A stretch of DNA of 64,000 nucleotides. It comes from Symbiodinium sp. CCMP2592. Lineage: Eukaryota > Sar > Dinophyceae > Suessiales > Symbiodiniaceae. Within the stretch, counting starts at the first letter, position 1; each line of letters starts with the position of its first letter. The stretch spans positions 184,501 through 248,500 of the forward strand of contig CAJNDT010001247.1 in assembly GCA_905221615.1 (NCBI GenBank), written 5' to 3'. A model generated the notes under the pieces. The model saw only the letters and a program-made list of their open reading frames with translations, searched no databases and was not told the DNA's origin. This document shows, piece by piece, positions 51,993 through 60,600 of this stretch. The translations under genes were made by a program, and so were the position numbers.

Positions 51993-53640
51993 CGTATGTA
52001 TATGTATATGTATGCGTATATGTATGTGTACAATATGTTTATATATATACACACATAGATGCTCAGACTACTATATTATATACGAGCTTGTGATTTACAC
52101 TCAAGGTTTGAGTACGAACACAACGAGTGACCTGGCTTCGAACCACCGCCTAAGACATGAAACCCCATGCAATGAACCCTCAGCCCTTACTAAGCACTCA
52201 GTTCGACGCCGAACTCCAAAAGCCCTCAACCTCGATCCCTGAACGCTAAGGCCCAAAAAGCTCTTCAGTTTACTTGGAGGCTCCGTGGGCGGGGATTAAG
52301 GTCTGGAGTCCAGGGCTTAGTGTTTCGTTTAGGTTTCAAGTGGCCCCAGATAAAGCCATACGCGCTCAAAACCTGCCTACTGCGTCCACTCATCCTCGTC
52401 CATGGACACCCGAAACCCAACAGGAACACTGATAAGCATTTCTCACGACCATAGCAGTTCATCAATCCGAAAACCAGCAATTTCAGGGTTGTGATAAGCT
52501 CTAGCCGTGAGGCTGATTTACTATCCCGAAATCCCGATGAAAGGACCGCTCAGATGTGACTAGTACCTATTTAATTGATTTGGACCTGCCTTGAAGGTTC
52601 GTTGCTGCAGCAGGTAAGGCGGAGGTACTGTTAATGAATGCGATCATGCGTGGAAACAGACCCCTTCGAACGGCACGCTACAACCTGCGTTGAAGCTCTA
52701 CAGTGAAAACCCGTGTAAACAAGTAACGAATCTCCGCAAGAAAATCGTCCTAGGAACCAAATGAACCCTAAACCCTGATGAAGAGCCATGAATCCTAATC
52801 TCTCACTCCAGACTTGCTTACTCATCTGCTTTAGGGGTTAAGGGTTCTCGTCAGCCTGAGTAATAGAATTCCTCTTCTAGGCATTGGGAGCCCTGTGAAA
52901 AATCACAACCCTCATATATGGACGGGTTTAGAGATCAGGGATCCACATTAATACGTAAACCCTAACTATACTATACTATACTGAACTTTGACCCCTAGCA
53001 ACAAATATAGTCTTAGCTGTTTCTCAGGGATTAAAGGAACCAAAGATTCAAAAATGTATCTTTAAGTACCCCTAAGCTAATGCTTAACGCTCATCTCCGT
53101 CTAGGGAGCTTCGTATCCGTGGGGATGATGCCCTGGCCTGTCTCCTGTGGCCATGGAATGGATCCGGGCTGGGCTTCGGGATGCAGGGAGGGAAGGAGGG
53201 TTTAGGGTTTAGGGTTCAAGGTTCAGGGTTTAAGGTTTAGGGTTCGGGATTTAGGGTTTAGGGCTTACACCATCGAGGAGAAATAAAACTCCCAGACTAG
53301 CAAACATCCAATCGATCTTGCGTAAACGAGGCATGTTGGTGTGGTATAGTGTAATCATGTATAGGACTGTTGACGGACAAAGCCTTGCATCACAAACAGT
53401 CGTGTCTGTTCCGTAGCATTGGATAACGCAGGTTTGATCATTCAGCCATCGTGCTTCTGTCTCGCAGGTGAGAAGAGAAGGGAGTGCGAAAACCGTGTCC
53501 CTAAAGGCACGTGGATTAAAACAAAAAACACCCTTGAGTGACAAGCCCCGGCACGCTGGAACAACAATGAAGTCTGAGCAGAGGCTGTCCTTGCCCCCGG
53601 ACTTGTACTGCTTCAGCTGTTCCTGGTAGCTGGCCAGTTC
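36948..53640 (-). CDS. BBS2: BBS2 (BBSome subunit), C-terminal half, 20 exons; 5' part outside window
   Basis: BBS2 is a core subunit of the BBSome, the coat-like complex that carries membrane proteins in and out of cilia. Twenty exons of 26-85 nt on the minus strand join in phase to 347 codons and a TGA. They match, in order, the C-terminal half of BBS2 as I remember it (human protein about 721 aa): coiled-coil segment, GAE-like beta domain, then the helical C-terminus. Strong anchors are SNYSVIRAVVIFAEHLFDG, GLITIRTDDMETAGELIQ, KLTAEMADSANLVKALIVKA, RANNHQQLLAQLKEVNMMI and NNIMGLFQIIRTGHDASG-stop. By my reading donors are 10 GC, 7 GA and 2 GT; all acceptors are AG, 17 of 19 followed by G. 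The N-terminal beta-propeller is not found between 53641 and 54170, so it should lie beyond the LINE. Introns (about 0.13-1.6 kb) carry hairpin elements and TTTAGGG-like DNA. Family identity is solid; single exon ends are less sure. Confidence 0.85.
37928..38063. mobile_element. Single-copy hairpin with long arms
   Basis: AGAAAGCACATAAGCA pairs with TGCTTATGTGCTTTTT; inner GTGATATCCC pairs with GGGATATCAC. It lies about 40 bp beyond BBS2 exon s. Confidence 0.7.
38101..38172 (-). CDS. BBS2: BBS2 exon s
   Basis: Reads KAAKLRMGNAKGRVVAACRQ then AIK; matches [20 protein letters not shown]. AG|G acceptor, GA donor. With exon r it rebuilds the IQ(K/R)A junction exactly. Confidence 0.9.
38690..38822. 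mobile_element. Element with CCAGACGGTGTTGGGTT direct ends and a hairpin core
   Basis: AAAGAGTCCAGACGG(T)GTTGGGTT and AAAGTGTCCAGACGGTTTTG are direct repeats about 120 bp apart. Between them TTACATTTTTATT pairs with AAAATGTAAAATG. A diverged relative lies at about 51184-51265. Confidence 0.55.
39246..39345. mobile_element. Single-copy hairpin beside BBS2 exon r
   Basis: CTTACCTTTGGTTAATTAG and ACTAACCAAAGGTAAG arms with GGGAATGG/CCATTCCC inside. Confidence 0.7.
39366..39425 (-). CDS. BBS2: BBS2 exon r
   Basis: Reads RANNHQQLLAQLKEVNMMI, matching RCNNHTELLGNLKAVNQAI. AG|G acceptor, GC donor. A hairpin (39246-39345) starts about 20 nt inside the following intron. Confidence 0.88.
39859..39914 (-). 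CDS. BBS2: BBS2 exon q
   Basis: Reads VFSGLQQTNSDLIAEYNK, matching RYMELYDLNRDLLNGYK. AG|G acceptor, GC donor. Confidence 0.8.
39968..40022. repeat. (TC)n then (TA)n microsatellite
   Basis: About 15 CT units, then 9-10 TA units. Confidence 0.9.
40579..40609 (-). CDS. BBS2: BBS2 exon p
   Basis: A 31-nt exon, MLSDMQHLKK, matching LMRDMKTMKS. AG|G acceptor, GC donor. A C12 run sits a few bases beyond the donor (40551-40562). Confidence 0.75.
41042..41272. mobile_element. Compound hairpin, GGGGAAAAGGAGGGACCC arms
   Basis: The left arm occurs twice (41048 and 41152), separated by TTTAGGG-like DNA. The single right arm GGTCCCTCCTTTTCCCC ends at 41269. Confidence 0.65.
41418..41489 (-). CDS. BBS2: BBS2 exon o
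   Basis: Begins KLTAEMADSANLVKALIVKA and ends EDY, matching [23 protein letters not shown]. AG|G acceptor, GC donor. Anchor exon. Confidence 0.9.
41674..41721 (-). CDS. BBS2: BBS2 exon n
   Basis: Reads FQQVLTRVDEYNAVR, matching LRKVLVKVDEYHSVH. AG|G acceptor. The GA donor gives a gap-free junction; a GC donor two bases on would add one residue. Confidence 0.85.
42256..42323 (-). CDS. BBS2: BBS2 exon m
   Basis: Contains SFLQVTELESSANFPSEME, aligned without gaps to SFFAIEDLQVEADFPVYFE. AG|G acceptor, GC donor. The last 18 exon bases and the donor G are duplicated at 42186-42205, with 49 bp of CCCTAAA-like DNA between the copies. Confidence 0.8.
42364..42475. mobile_element. Family C hairpin (diverged)
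   Basis: Ends CTAGGATACCCTGTAACC and TACCGGGCATCCTAG; 41 bp upstream of BBS2 exon m. Confidence 0.6.
42551..42656. mobile_element. Family E hairpin
   Basis: Arms CTACTATTTGCTTAAGAA and TTCTTAAGCAAATCGTAG. Confidence 0.8.
43429..43513 (-). CDS. BBS2: BBS2 exon l
   Basis: Contains GLITIRTDDMETAGELIQ, nearly identical to the BBS2 signature GEITINTDDIDLAGDIIQ. AG|G acceptor, GC donor. The exon that first identified the gene. Confidence 0.9.
44215..44440. repeat. Degenerate CCCTAAA-like region
   Basis: Mixed CCCTAAA, CTCTAAA and CCCGAAA units without fixed period; similar patches occur at 13190-13260, 17640-17750, 18630-18680, 28380-28640 and 53195-53265. Confidence 0.7.
44438..44546. mobile_element. 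Family F hairpin
   Basis: Arms ATATGGGAGTTTCTGAAA and TTTCAGAAACTCCCATAT; both arms share the same C-to-T type change. Confidence 0.75.
44611..44727. mobile_element. Family D hairpin
   Basis: CCCAGACCCCCAAAGGG and GGATCCTCCCAGGGG arms with the TATACTACTAAGGG core. Confidence 0.65.
44959..45008 (-). CDS. BBS2: BBS2 exon k
   Basis: Reads STNLLDVNFISLRTGE plus P across the junction; VNFISLRTGEPL matches VCFTSLRNGGHL. The acceptor is AG|T (unusual here), the donor GC. Confidence 0.75.
45725..45755 (-). CDS. BBS2: BBS2 exon j
   Basis: Reads SFISIPDQMP, aligned with NFLLPEDT. AG|G acceptor, GT donor. The exon frame continues open for several codons past the donor, so its end rests on the phase and alignment of exon k. 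Confidence 0.55.
46002..46106. mobile_element. Family B hairpin
   Basis: Arms TACGGTTGATGATATATATC and GATTTATATCATCAACAGTA; in the intron between BBS2 exons i and j. Confidence 0.75.
46150..46181 (-). CDS. BBS2: BBS2 exon i
   Basis: Ten codons, ERPNRIWSWL, then Q across the junction; matches ERAQRVVVWLG of BBS2. AG|G acceptor, GA donor. A family A hairpin starts 53 bp upstream of the exon. Confidence 0.65.
46234..46367. mobile_element. Family A hairpin
   Basis: Arms TACTTGGAGGGTCGGGGGAC and complement; 53 bp from BBS2 exon i. Confidence 0.75.
47157..47261. mobile_element. Family B hairpin
   Basis: Arms TACGGTTGATGATATAAATC and a near-complement; about 60 bp beyond the donor of BBS2 exon h. 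Confidence 0.75.
47321..47381 (-). CDS. BBS2: BBS2 exon h
   Basis: Reads YHLVEEVAQWPTGAVTFVVQ, aligned with [20 protein letters not shown]. AG|G acceptor, GA donor. The last 5 exon bases plus the first 8 intron bases are repeated 40 bp further into the intron. Confidence 0.65.
47603..47716. mobile_element. Family A hairpin (diverged)
   Basis: Left arm TACTTGGAGGGTCGGAGGAC, right arm partly lost. Confidence 0.6.
48527..48593. repeat. (CAGAGACA)n minisatellite
   Basis: Six or more ACACAGAG units followed by (AC)n. Confidence 0.85.
48680..48705 (-). CDS. BBS2: BBS2 exon g (tentative microexon)
   Basis: A 26-nt microexon reading FHSLGLQV and the first two bases of Lys. It bridges the phases of exons f and h and resembles the FH...L part of BBS2, but needs a shortened loop and its acceptor is AG|T. 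The weakest exon of the chain. Confidence 0.4.
48837..48878 (-). CDS. BBS2: BBS2 exon f
   Basis: Fourteen codons, VQTTMNIKAMTGVT, aligned with VPVDLHLKAFVGY of BBS2. AG|G acceptor; one of only two GT donors in this gene. Confidence 0.7.
49473..49538 (-). CDS. BBS2: BBS2 exon e
   Basis: Contains HPLPPSNNIIVQISPAKD, matching the HPS...SSICIPIVPPKD segment of BBS2. Phase 0 at both ends; AG|G acceptor, GC donor. Confidence 0.75.
49582..49700. mobile_element. Family F hairpin (diverged)
   Basis: Arms TATATGGGGCTTTCCGAAAA and TTCTCGGAAACCATGG, with a small internal duplication (AAAATAAGGAACC). Confidence 0.6.
50667..50781. mobile_element. Single-copy hairpin with long arms
   Basis: TTGGATACTGCCCCCAT and its complement, inner CAGTAACAGTT/AACTGTTACTG. 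It lies 37 bp beyond BBS2 exon d. Confidence 0.7.
50818..50887 (-). CDS. BBS2: BBS2 exon d
   Basis: Contains SNYSVIRAVVIFAEHLFDG, a very close match to the SNDTIIRAVLIFAEGIFTG segment of animal BBS2. AG|G acceptor, GA donor. One of the anchors for the gene call. Confidence 0.85.
51272..51455. mobile_element. Family C hairpin flanked by a 21-bp direct repeat
   Basis: Identical 21-bp copies (starting CCTTCATCCCAAGGC) at 51272-51292 and 51435-51455 bracket a C hairpin (about 51320-51411) plus CCCTAAA-like DNA. The right copy is 15 nt from the donor of BBS2 exon c. Confidence 0.7.
51470..51499 (-). CDS. BBS2: BBS2 exon c
   Basis: Thirty bases reading LNASLKSNR, aligned with the LHTTLSVS strand of BBS2; the loop after it is shorter than in the animal protein. 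AG|G acceptor, GC donor. Fits the phases of both neighbours. Confidence 0.6.
51912..52060. repeat. (TGTATA)n microsatellite
   Basis: TGTATATGTATATG-type units with TGCAAA/TGTAAA variants. Confidence 0.85.
52977..53076 (+). mobile_element. Family H short element (diverged)
   Basis: Same start and end as the other H copies with more substitutions. It lies 33 bp from BBS2 exon b, inside the next intron. Confidence 0.6.
53110..53144 (-). CDS. BBS2: BBS2 exon b
   Basis: Reads ETGQGIIPTDT and then K across the junction, matching the conserved GIIPANT(R/K)L of BBS2. Donor GC after two bases of the Lys codon. The exact start is uncertain: alternative AG|G acceptors a few bases further in would also keep the frame. 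Confidence 0.7.
53590..53640 (-). CDS. BBS2: BBS2 exon a (first visible)
   Basis: Reads ELASYQEQLKQYKSGGK, phase 0 in and out, matching the coiled-coil just after the beta-propeller. The acceptor is CAG|G, the donor GA. A hairpin element starts only 11 nt upstream of the exon (53652). The 17 residues are low in complexity, so this exon alone would be weak evidence; the phase fit to the next exon supports it. Confidence 0.6.
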
Positions 53641-53651
53641 CTGGCGGTTGG

Positions 53652-53788
53652 TACTTGGAGGGTCGGGGGACTTAGTAAGTCGTTGTTTTATAGACTTATA
53701 AGCATCATAACCCCAAATAGGATCCGTTTCACGGGTACGTATTCGTCTACCTATTCCCTACTTACCAAGTCCCCCGGCCCTCTAAGTA
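53652..53788. mobile_element. Family A hairpin beside the BBS2 exon a acceptor
   Basis: Arms TACTTGGAGGGTCGGGGGAC and complement. On the gene strand the pyrimidine-rich arm ends 11 nt before the exon. Confidence 0.75.
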
Positions 53789-54041
53789 GGTGTTGGGGGT
53801 TCAAGTCTGACTTGTAACCCAAACCGTCGACCCCCAAGCAGGTAACCCATAAACTCTCAACGCCGAACAACTTCTGACAGAGTTCTGGGTCTACAGCGCT
53901 CACGATTTTTTTTGAGACTGAAACTAGGTGTCGAGATATACACATAATCAGGGCTCCACTTTAAGCAGTAAGGGGCTTTAAACAATCGCAGAATCCTAAA
54001 CCCTAAACCGAGCCATAGCGAGCAGACCCCATGACTCCTTC

Positions 54042-54170
54042 CTAGACCCCCAGGAGGATCCAACAAGTAGATCCCTCAATGGGCCGTTTCTGTTAAAGGC
54101 TTCTTTAACGGGATCTCTAAGGGTTTAGAGCTCAAGGTTCCTTCGAGGAGTTCTTATAAAGTACCCTGTC
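54042..54170. mobile_element. Family D hairpin, truncated by the LINE
   Basis: It begins like other family D copies (AGACCCCCAGGAGGATCC, AAGTAGATCCCT) and runs to TATAAAGTACCCT, then breaks at the LINE tail. In intact copies the next bases are TAGTAGTATAG, so the break falls at a TAGTAG. Confidence 0.55.
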
Positions 54171-54501
<331 letters not shown>

Positions 54502-54552
54502 ATTCATTCATTCACCACGCAGCGAAGTGTCCGGGTTCGCCTAGCGAGCTGA

Positions 54553-54577
54553 CGATAACCCGGTTTTCGGGGTATCG
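54553..54577 (-). other. LINE 3'UTR stem-loop
   Basis: CGATAACCCG and CGGGGTATCG can pair with one mismatch around a short loop. It lies between the ORF2 stop and the tail, the place where L2/UnaL2-type LINEs carry the hairpin recognised by their reverse transcriptase. Confidence 0.5.
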
Positions 54578-54641
54578 GAACCTCTTTTGGGTTCTGGAGG
54601 GCAGTGCCAGCTCCATCGACTAAGACTACACTTGCTCAGCA

Positions 54642-57600
54642 TCAGGCACCAGGAGGTAGTACCTGACGTAGCCACACTATATATATGTTGTCATCATGTT
54701 CTGTACTGACTGGCTTTGCGGTGCAGGAGTCATCAGTGATCCACCACTTTTCTGCTCCAAACAGCGGTTGTCCTCGTAAGATAGTTCTGTAATGCCCCAT
54801 ATCAGGAGTGGCCCCGTAGTGAAGCTGTACAGCGACGACCTGGTAGTGGACATAGCGAACTTGCATTGTGTGCAGACCTGTAAAGAGTGGCATACGAACA
54901 GTAGTCGAGGCCACAACCAGTGGTCTGGTGTCCCTGCGCATGACTCCCTCGGCATTCGTGAATCGCTGAAGTTGTATGCAGAGCATGGGAGACGGAGTCA
55001 GCAGTGCATAACGAGCTGTAACCTGAGCACTCCACCCATCAATGGCTGCCTGGAGCTCCAGGCTTGGACCTGCCGGTAGCGCAATCGGGATAGGAGCTTG
55101 GGTAGGCCCCTTGTCAAGAGTGGCAATACCTCCAGGTACGAAGTTTCTGGCCTCCCAGCCACCATTGAACCCACTATGCGAGAACCTGGGTAAGAGGTAT
55201 TGTAACAGCTCAGCTGCATCATGCTGACGATGTACAGAAGGCCCAGCTTGCAGCAGCATAAGCCACGGTACCGAATGGAGCACCTGAATGGGGCAATTAG
55301 GTGTGGCAGTGATTGGTGGACACAGCATGGTAAGAGCCTGCGGTGGAGGCGAGACGTAGGCATCATGCAGCCTAGCCTGAAGGATTGTCCACAGAAGGGC
55401 ATAGATAGTAGAGTGTAGGTAGCACAGATTTGATGGATTGTGGAAAATCAATCGAAGGACAGCCTTGAGACTAGGGCGCGCACTCAGTATGGCATCTGAT
55501 GTTGCCACACTTCCTGGACCAGGGTGTCGTAGTTCGGTCGATCGCGACGGAGCCTGCATCCCAGGGTGTGCCACGATGCTTGTCCGATCCACTGGTTCAG
55601 CGTGCTCCACATGGCTCCTCCCTCCGGGCGAAGTGACATGCAGATCTGGAATTGAATCCAGTCGGAGGTCACCTCCGTGGTGAGCTTCCGCATGGACTTG
55701 AACCTCACCAGGGTCTCTTCCGTAACTGCCTTCCTCATCTGAACCAGTTGAGCCAACAGATCTTCCGCCGGTATTGGCCTCACCGAGTTGTCGACTTCCA
55801 GACATTGTTTGGTGGGATTCCATGTAAGATGTTTCCAATGTTTCTGATCGTCGATCCAGTTCAGGTTCTTGGCTTTGGCGAGAGCATCCTCGTCCGCGAT
55901 CATGTTGGTCAACCTCTGGTGTAGGGTGATGAGCAGCTGCTTGAAGAGCATGAGTTTGAGGGAGTAAGTGATCTTCTCGGGTTCTTCCTCTTTCATCTTC
56001 CTCCACTTCTCCGCTGCTTCGCAGAGAACTGGTACCATCCCTTCTGGTCCGGATCGTACAAAGAGGTAGAGGACCAGATCCTGACGGATGGCTGAGATGA
56101 TTTGCTCCTGACGAAGGACCAGCTGAGATAGTCGATTCATCCTGTACTCCATCCAGTCTGGATCTTGACTTCCCAGTGGCTGCAGGTCCTGAGTCTGTGT
56201 CCAGGGATTGGGTGGATGGCTTCCGAAACCATTTGTGTAGCCCGTGACCGGGTTGGCACTGGATGGACTTGGTAGGCCCTGCTTTCCCTTGCCTTTGCCC
56301 TTGGTACCCTTGCCCTTGCCTTTGTTCCGGTCCTGTGGTGCCAGACGCTGCCTCTTGGAGTGCTCCGTTTGATGCAGCACATCTCTTCTCGGTTCCTGTT
56401 CCCGTTTGACCGGACCGGCCTGGGCCCAAAATTGCCTCTCCTGTTCGTCCAGCTCCATGGGATCCGCGCCGAGCGTCATGGTGCGCTGCTAGAAATGCAC
56501 AGATATGCAAGACATGACACTGTTTCCAATGACGATCTTTGTTGATGTTTCGCTGATGACAGTAGCGACATGGAACAACAGTATGTCGGCGGAAACCAGT
56601 AAGAAGCTTGAGAGTCGCAGGTTGGCAGTCTTTCCACTCTGGATGTTGCATGGTGAGATGATACTTGATGCTGGTAGGAGTGGCTAGCCACTGGTAACAC
56701 AGCGGACAGTGGTGCTGGAGATACGAGTAGATCTCCGGTTTCTCAAGGAGGTCAGTCCACCTGCGTGCACGTAGTGTCTCAAGAACATGAGATTGTTGAT
56801 GAAGAGGTACAGCCTCATGGCTCGGCGTAGCGGAGCTGTCCTGCAGGGGAGCATCTAAGACAGGGGGTTCAGGTATAACGGCAGGAGCAGGAGGGGGCAG
56901 AGCAGCCTGATCGTCTGACAGGATGTATGTCCCCTGAGAGAGGTCCTGAGGAGGCAGGGTGGCCGGGGCAGGGACTGGTAAAGGCTCGGATTCATTGGAG
57001 CTCGGAGCCAAGGGTGGGGCATCGGCAGGAGGTTGTGTAGCAAGTTTGCGGAGTACCTGACACCGATTGCGTTTAATGTGCTTGACGATGCCGTCCCATT
57101 GTCGGAAGGGATGGGCACAGTGTCGGCACGTTGGAAGTCCTTCTGTTCCATGTGCATACCTGTCAAAAGGCACCGGGACAGCAGCAGGGGTTTTAAGTCC
57201 ATGCCACTTAGCCTCGTGAGAGCGGAGGAGCCGAAAGGAGGTAAAGACCCGATGACACTCCTGACACTGGTGTACGGCAGGGTCAGTGATGCCTTCTGTG
57301 TCCCCAAGAGGTACCTGCCATTGACGTTGCACTTGAAGATGGAGTGTGGCGGCAGTGTCTCGAGCTGATTCCACCTGGGCTTGGGTCACGAAGCTCGTGT
57401 CAGTGCTCAGGCTGGTCAGGCTACGATGCAAGGCAGCGGCTTCCCTCTGCAGATGCTCCAAGATGGTGGACAGGGAGCATCTGTGCAAAAGAGCCTGTGT
57501 GGATTCTTTCTGAAGATGTGCAAAGGATCGGGTGATGGCTCGAACCTGCTTGGTCATCATGTGCTGCATACGCTGGATGTCCTTGGCACCTGGGTTGGAT

Positions 57601-60600
57601 GCCGCGATGCCATAGAGCAGCGTGGGAAGCACTGTGGATTTCCACAGACTGAGACGATGTGTCTGAGCAAGATGCCTGGTGGAGCACAGTACACCACGGA
57701 GTCTTTGCCAGGCCTGGTTCGCAGCCTGTAGCCGATAGGTGACTGCTTGTTTGGCCTGTGAATGATATGAGATGCGTATGCCCAAGTACGTGTGATGATC
57801 ACGCAACGGAATTTCATACACCGTTCCCAGGGGGCTGCGAAAGCGGAGTAGATCCCCCTCGGGTTTGGGTATGAGGTGTCGGCGCAGCCAGCCTCGGATG
57901 AAACTGCCCTTGTGTTTCAGTAGCAATGCTGATTTGGCCGAGTTGATGACCATACCATGGGCGGCAAGAGCATCGAGGATCTTACTAAAGCGATACACCA
58001 TGTCGTCCAGCTCACGAGTAGTCTGCACAGTATCCTTGAGGTGTATGTCATCTGCATAAATCGTGGAGCTTTGCTCTAGCCAAGGTGCTGTGAGGAGCGG
58101 GTCTCCCTCGGCAAGAAGCTCACGATATATCTGTGCCAGGGCTAGGGTCCAGAGCAACGGAGCCAGTTTACACCCTTGTCTAAGTCCTCTTTGGGCCTCT
58201 ACCTTGGCAGTGTGTCCAAGGTGGGTAAGGACATAGGAGATTTCAGAGTGCCAGGACATGATTTGGTGTCTTAGCTCAGCCGGAACTTCGGACGCAAGTA
58301 AAGCCTTGTCCAGCAGTCGCCAGTCCATGAGGTCAAAAGCACTGGACAGGTCCAGCGATAGTTGTGCACCTGCAAAATGTGGGCAGGGTTTCGGCTGTTG
58401 AGCGTGACGATCAACAACCGTAGGTGTGGAAATCGAGCAGCGATCCTGGACATATTTGCAGTGTGCAGCAACCCGATGTATGGCTTGGGCAGCATTGCGA
58501 CCTGGCAAGTATGCAAATTGTGCCTGATCCGCAAGGAACCTCTCGGCATAGGGGCGCAATTTCGCCTGCAGTATGGAAGCATATGCACGGCCACTGGATT
58601 CAGTTAACCCTATCGGTCTGAGATTCTTTGGTGAAAGTGGTCGCGGAATCTTGGGAACAAGAGTCAACCATGCATTTCGCCAAAGCTCAGGTATTTGAGG
58701 CCATTGCCGGCACCATTGGCACAAGAGGGGCGCAACAAGGTCCGAGGTCAGCCTCCATAGAGAGTTTGTGGCTAGATGCGGAGGTGTAGCTTTGTGGGGT
58801 GACAATTGCGAGAGTGCCAGGGTCATTTCTGCCTCCGTGACTTCAATGTGAATGGGCGTCCGCTGAGGGCCCTGGATGCTGGTGTCCTCGTCTGCAGCAT
58901 ATAGTTTGCGATAGTGCGTTTCCAGCTGTTTAAGCTGGGTCTTGGGGTCTTGCAGATGTCCACCAGAATCTCGCAATTGAACCTTCGGCTTGGAGGATTT
59001 GGGAGCTAGTGTGCGAATGCCAGCATAAAGCTTACGGGAGTCACCTGAACTGGCAGCAGCCTGTAGTTCATGGAGCCTGCCATGGAACCAGTGCTTCTTG
59101 GCTTCTTTCCCGGCACGACGAAAGGCCTTGTGTGCCGTCTTGAAATGATGATAGCACCTGGAGACATAGAGCGGATTGTGCTGATCTTGAGCTTTGGCTG
59201 TCTTCCAGACTCGGTAGGCCTGCCACATGGAGCGAATACCATCCTGCATAGGCGGTGTTTGCCATAGTGCCAGCCGATGCTGTCCTGCGGGCGGCGGGAA
59301 AAATTGGGATGCACAGTGGATCAGAGTGTCATGCAATTGCCCAAGGTCAGTGACCCCAGGCAGGGACGCCTGAACAGCAGAACGCAGACTTTGAACCCGC
59401 GGATCCCAGGTAGAGCGGCAAACCTGAATCAGGCCCCAATGGTCCCATGCTCGTTTCGGTGCCACCGGTTTGTTAAGAGTGTGGAAGCGCTGAAGCGGGA
59501 CGCTGGCCTTCAGTGGTAGGTGATATCCACCAAGTCTCCAGGCAGCCAGTCCCAGGCGGAGAGGTCTCGCCTGCCTAGCACGATCATCTGCTTGGCTGGA
59601 ACGCATGATGATATGATCAATGAGGCTAGCACCTTTGTTGTGATGGTACGTGGGGCCAGCCGCCTTGCACCATGAGTTAAGGTGTAGGAGGGAGTAGTCC
59701 TCAACAAGATGCTGCAACCGTGCCTGATCAGGCGGATGTGTGCCCGTGCTGGTGCCCGAACAGATCCTGGTGCCGGCTGCGGCACACGGCTTGATCTGAG
59801 TATTAAAATCTCCAAGCATGATCACTGTGTTGCGGGCAGGCAGAGCCGCCAGGATCTTACCAATGCACTCCCAGACAGCTAAGCGAATGGTTTTGGAGGA
59901 TTGCAGTGCGAGTGGATGAGAGTTGTGCGGCTTTTGGTAGATGTGCAGCAGGTCAACTGCCCATTGGTCGTGGAGTATCCTCAAGTGTTGCACCCTTCCC
60001 GGTTGTGGGTCGGCGTAAACAATTCTGCAGTTACGGGTAGTATGCTTGTTGAGAAGAATCAGGAGCCCGGCAGATTTGTTGTCGGTGGTTGGGGAGGTGT
60101 ACACATCCCATGTAGCAGTGGGGAATTGTGGCGCTACCTTTTCCGTCCAATGAGTTTCTTGAACACACACGATCTGGGGTCGTTCGTCAGGTGGCATATT
60201 TTCAAGTGTTAACAGGAATTCCTGCCACAGGGCTTGGGACAGGCCTCCAGCATTCCATGAGAGAAACAACAGGCGTCCCTGAGAGACTTTCAGAGCGGCC
60301 TGCTGCATACGACGCTCAGCCTGGGGGGCGGGTCGTTGGCCCCGATAGCCTTTGCAAAGCTGTTGCAGAGTGCAGACACGACCTCGATAACTCGTATGCT
60401 GAGCCTGGTCCTGTGCAGCACGACGTAAGGCACGTTTGTAGGATCTCTTCCTGGCAAATGTGTATTCATTAGAATTGACGGTAGCCTGATTGAGGGTCTC
60501 TGAGTGACGCGCTACTGTAGTGTGCAGGGGGTGTGCAGATGGCACTCCCCAGATCGACCTTGGGAGGGCTAGCAGAGTCGAGAGGAACAGGATAGGGCGA

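Noticed and set aside
58..53788. Hairpins as CRISPR repeats or microRNA precursors
   Set aside because: Repeats are inverted and dispersed, not regularly spaced direct repeats; no cas genes. As miRNA precursors they lack single-locus conservation and occur as transposon-like families.
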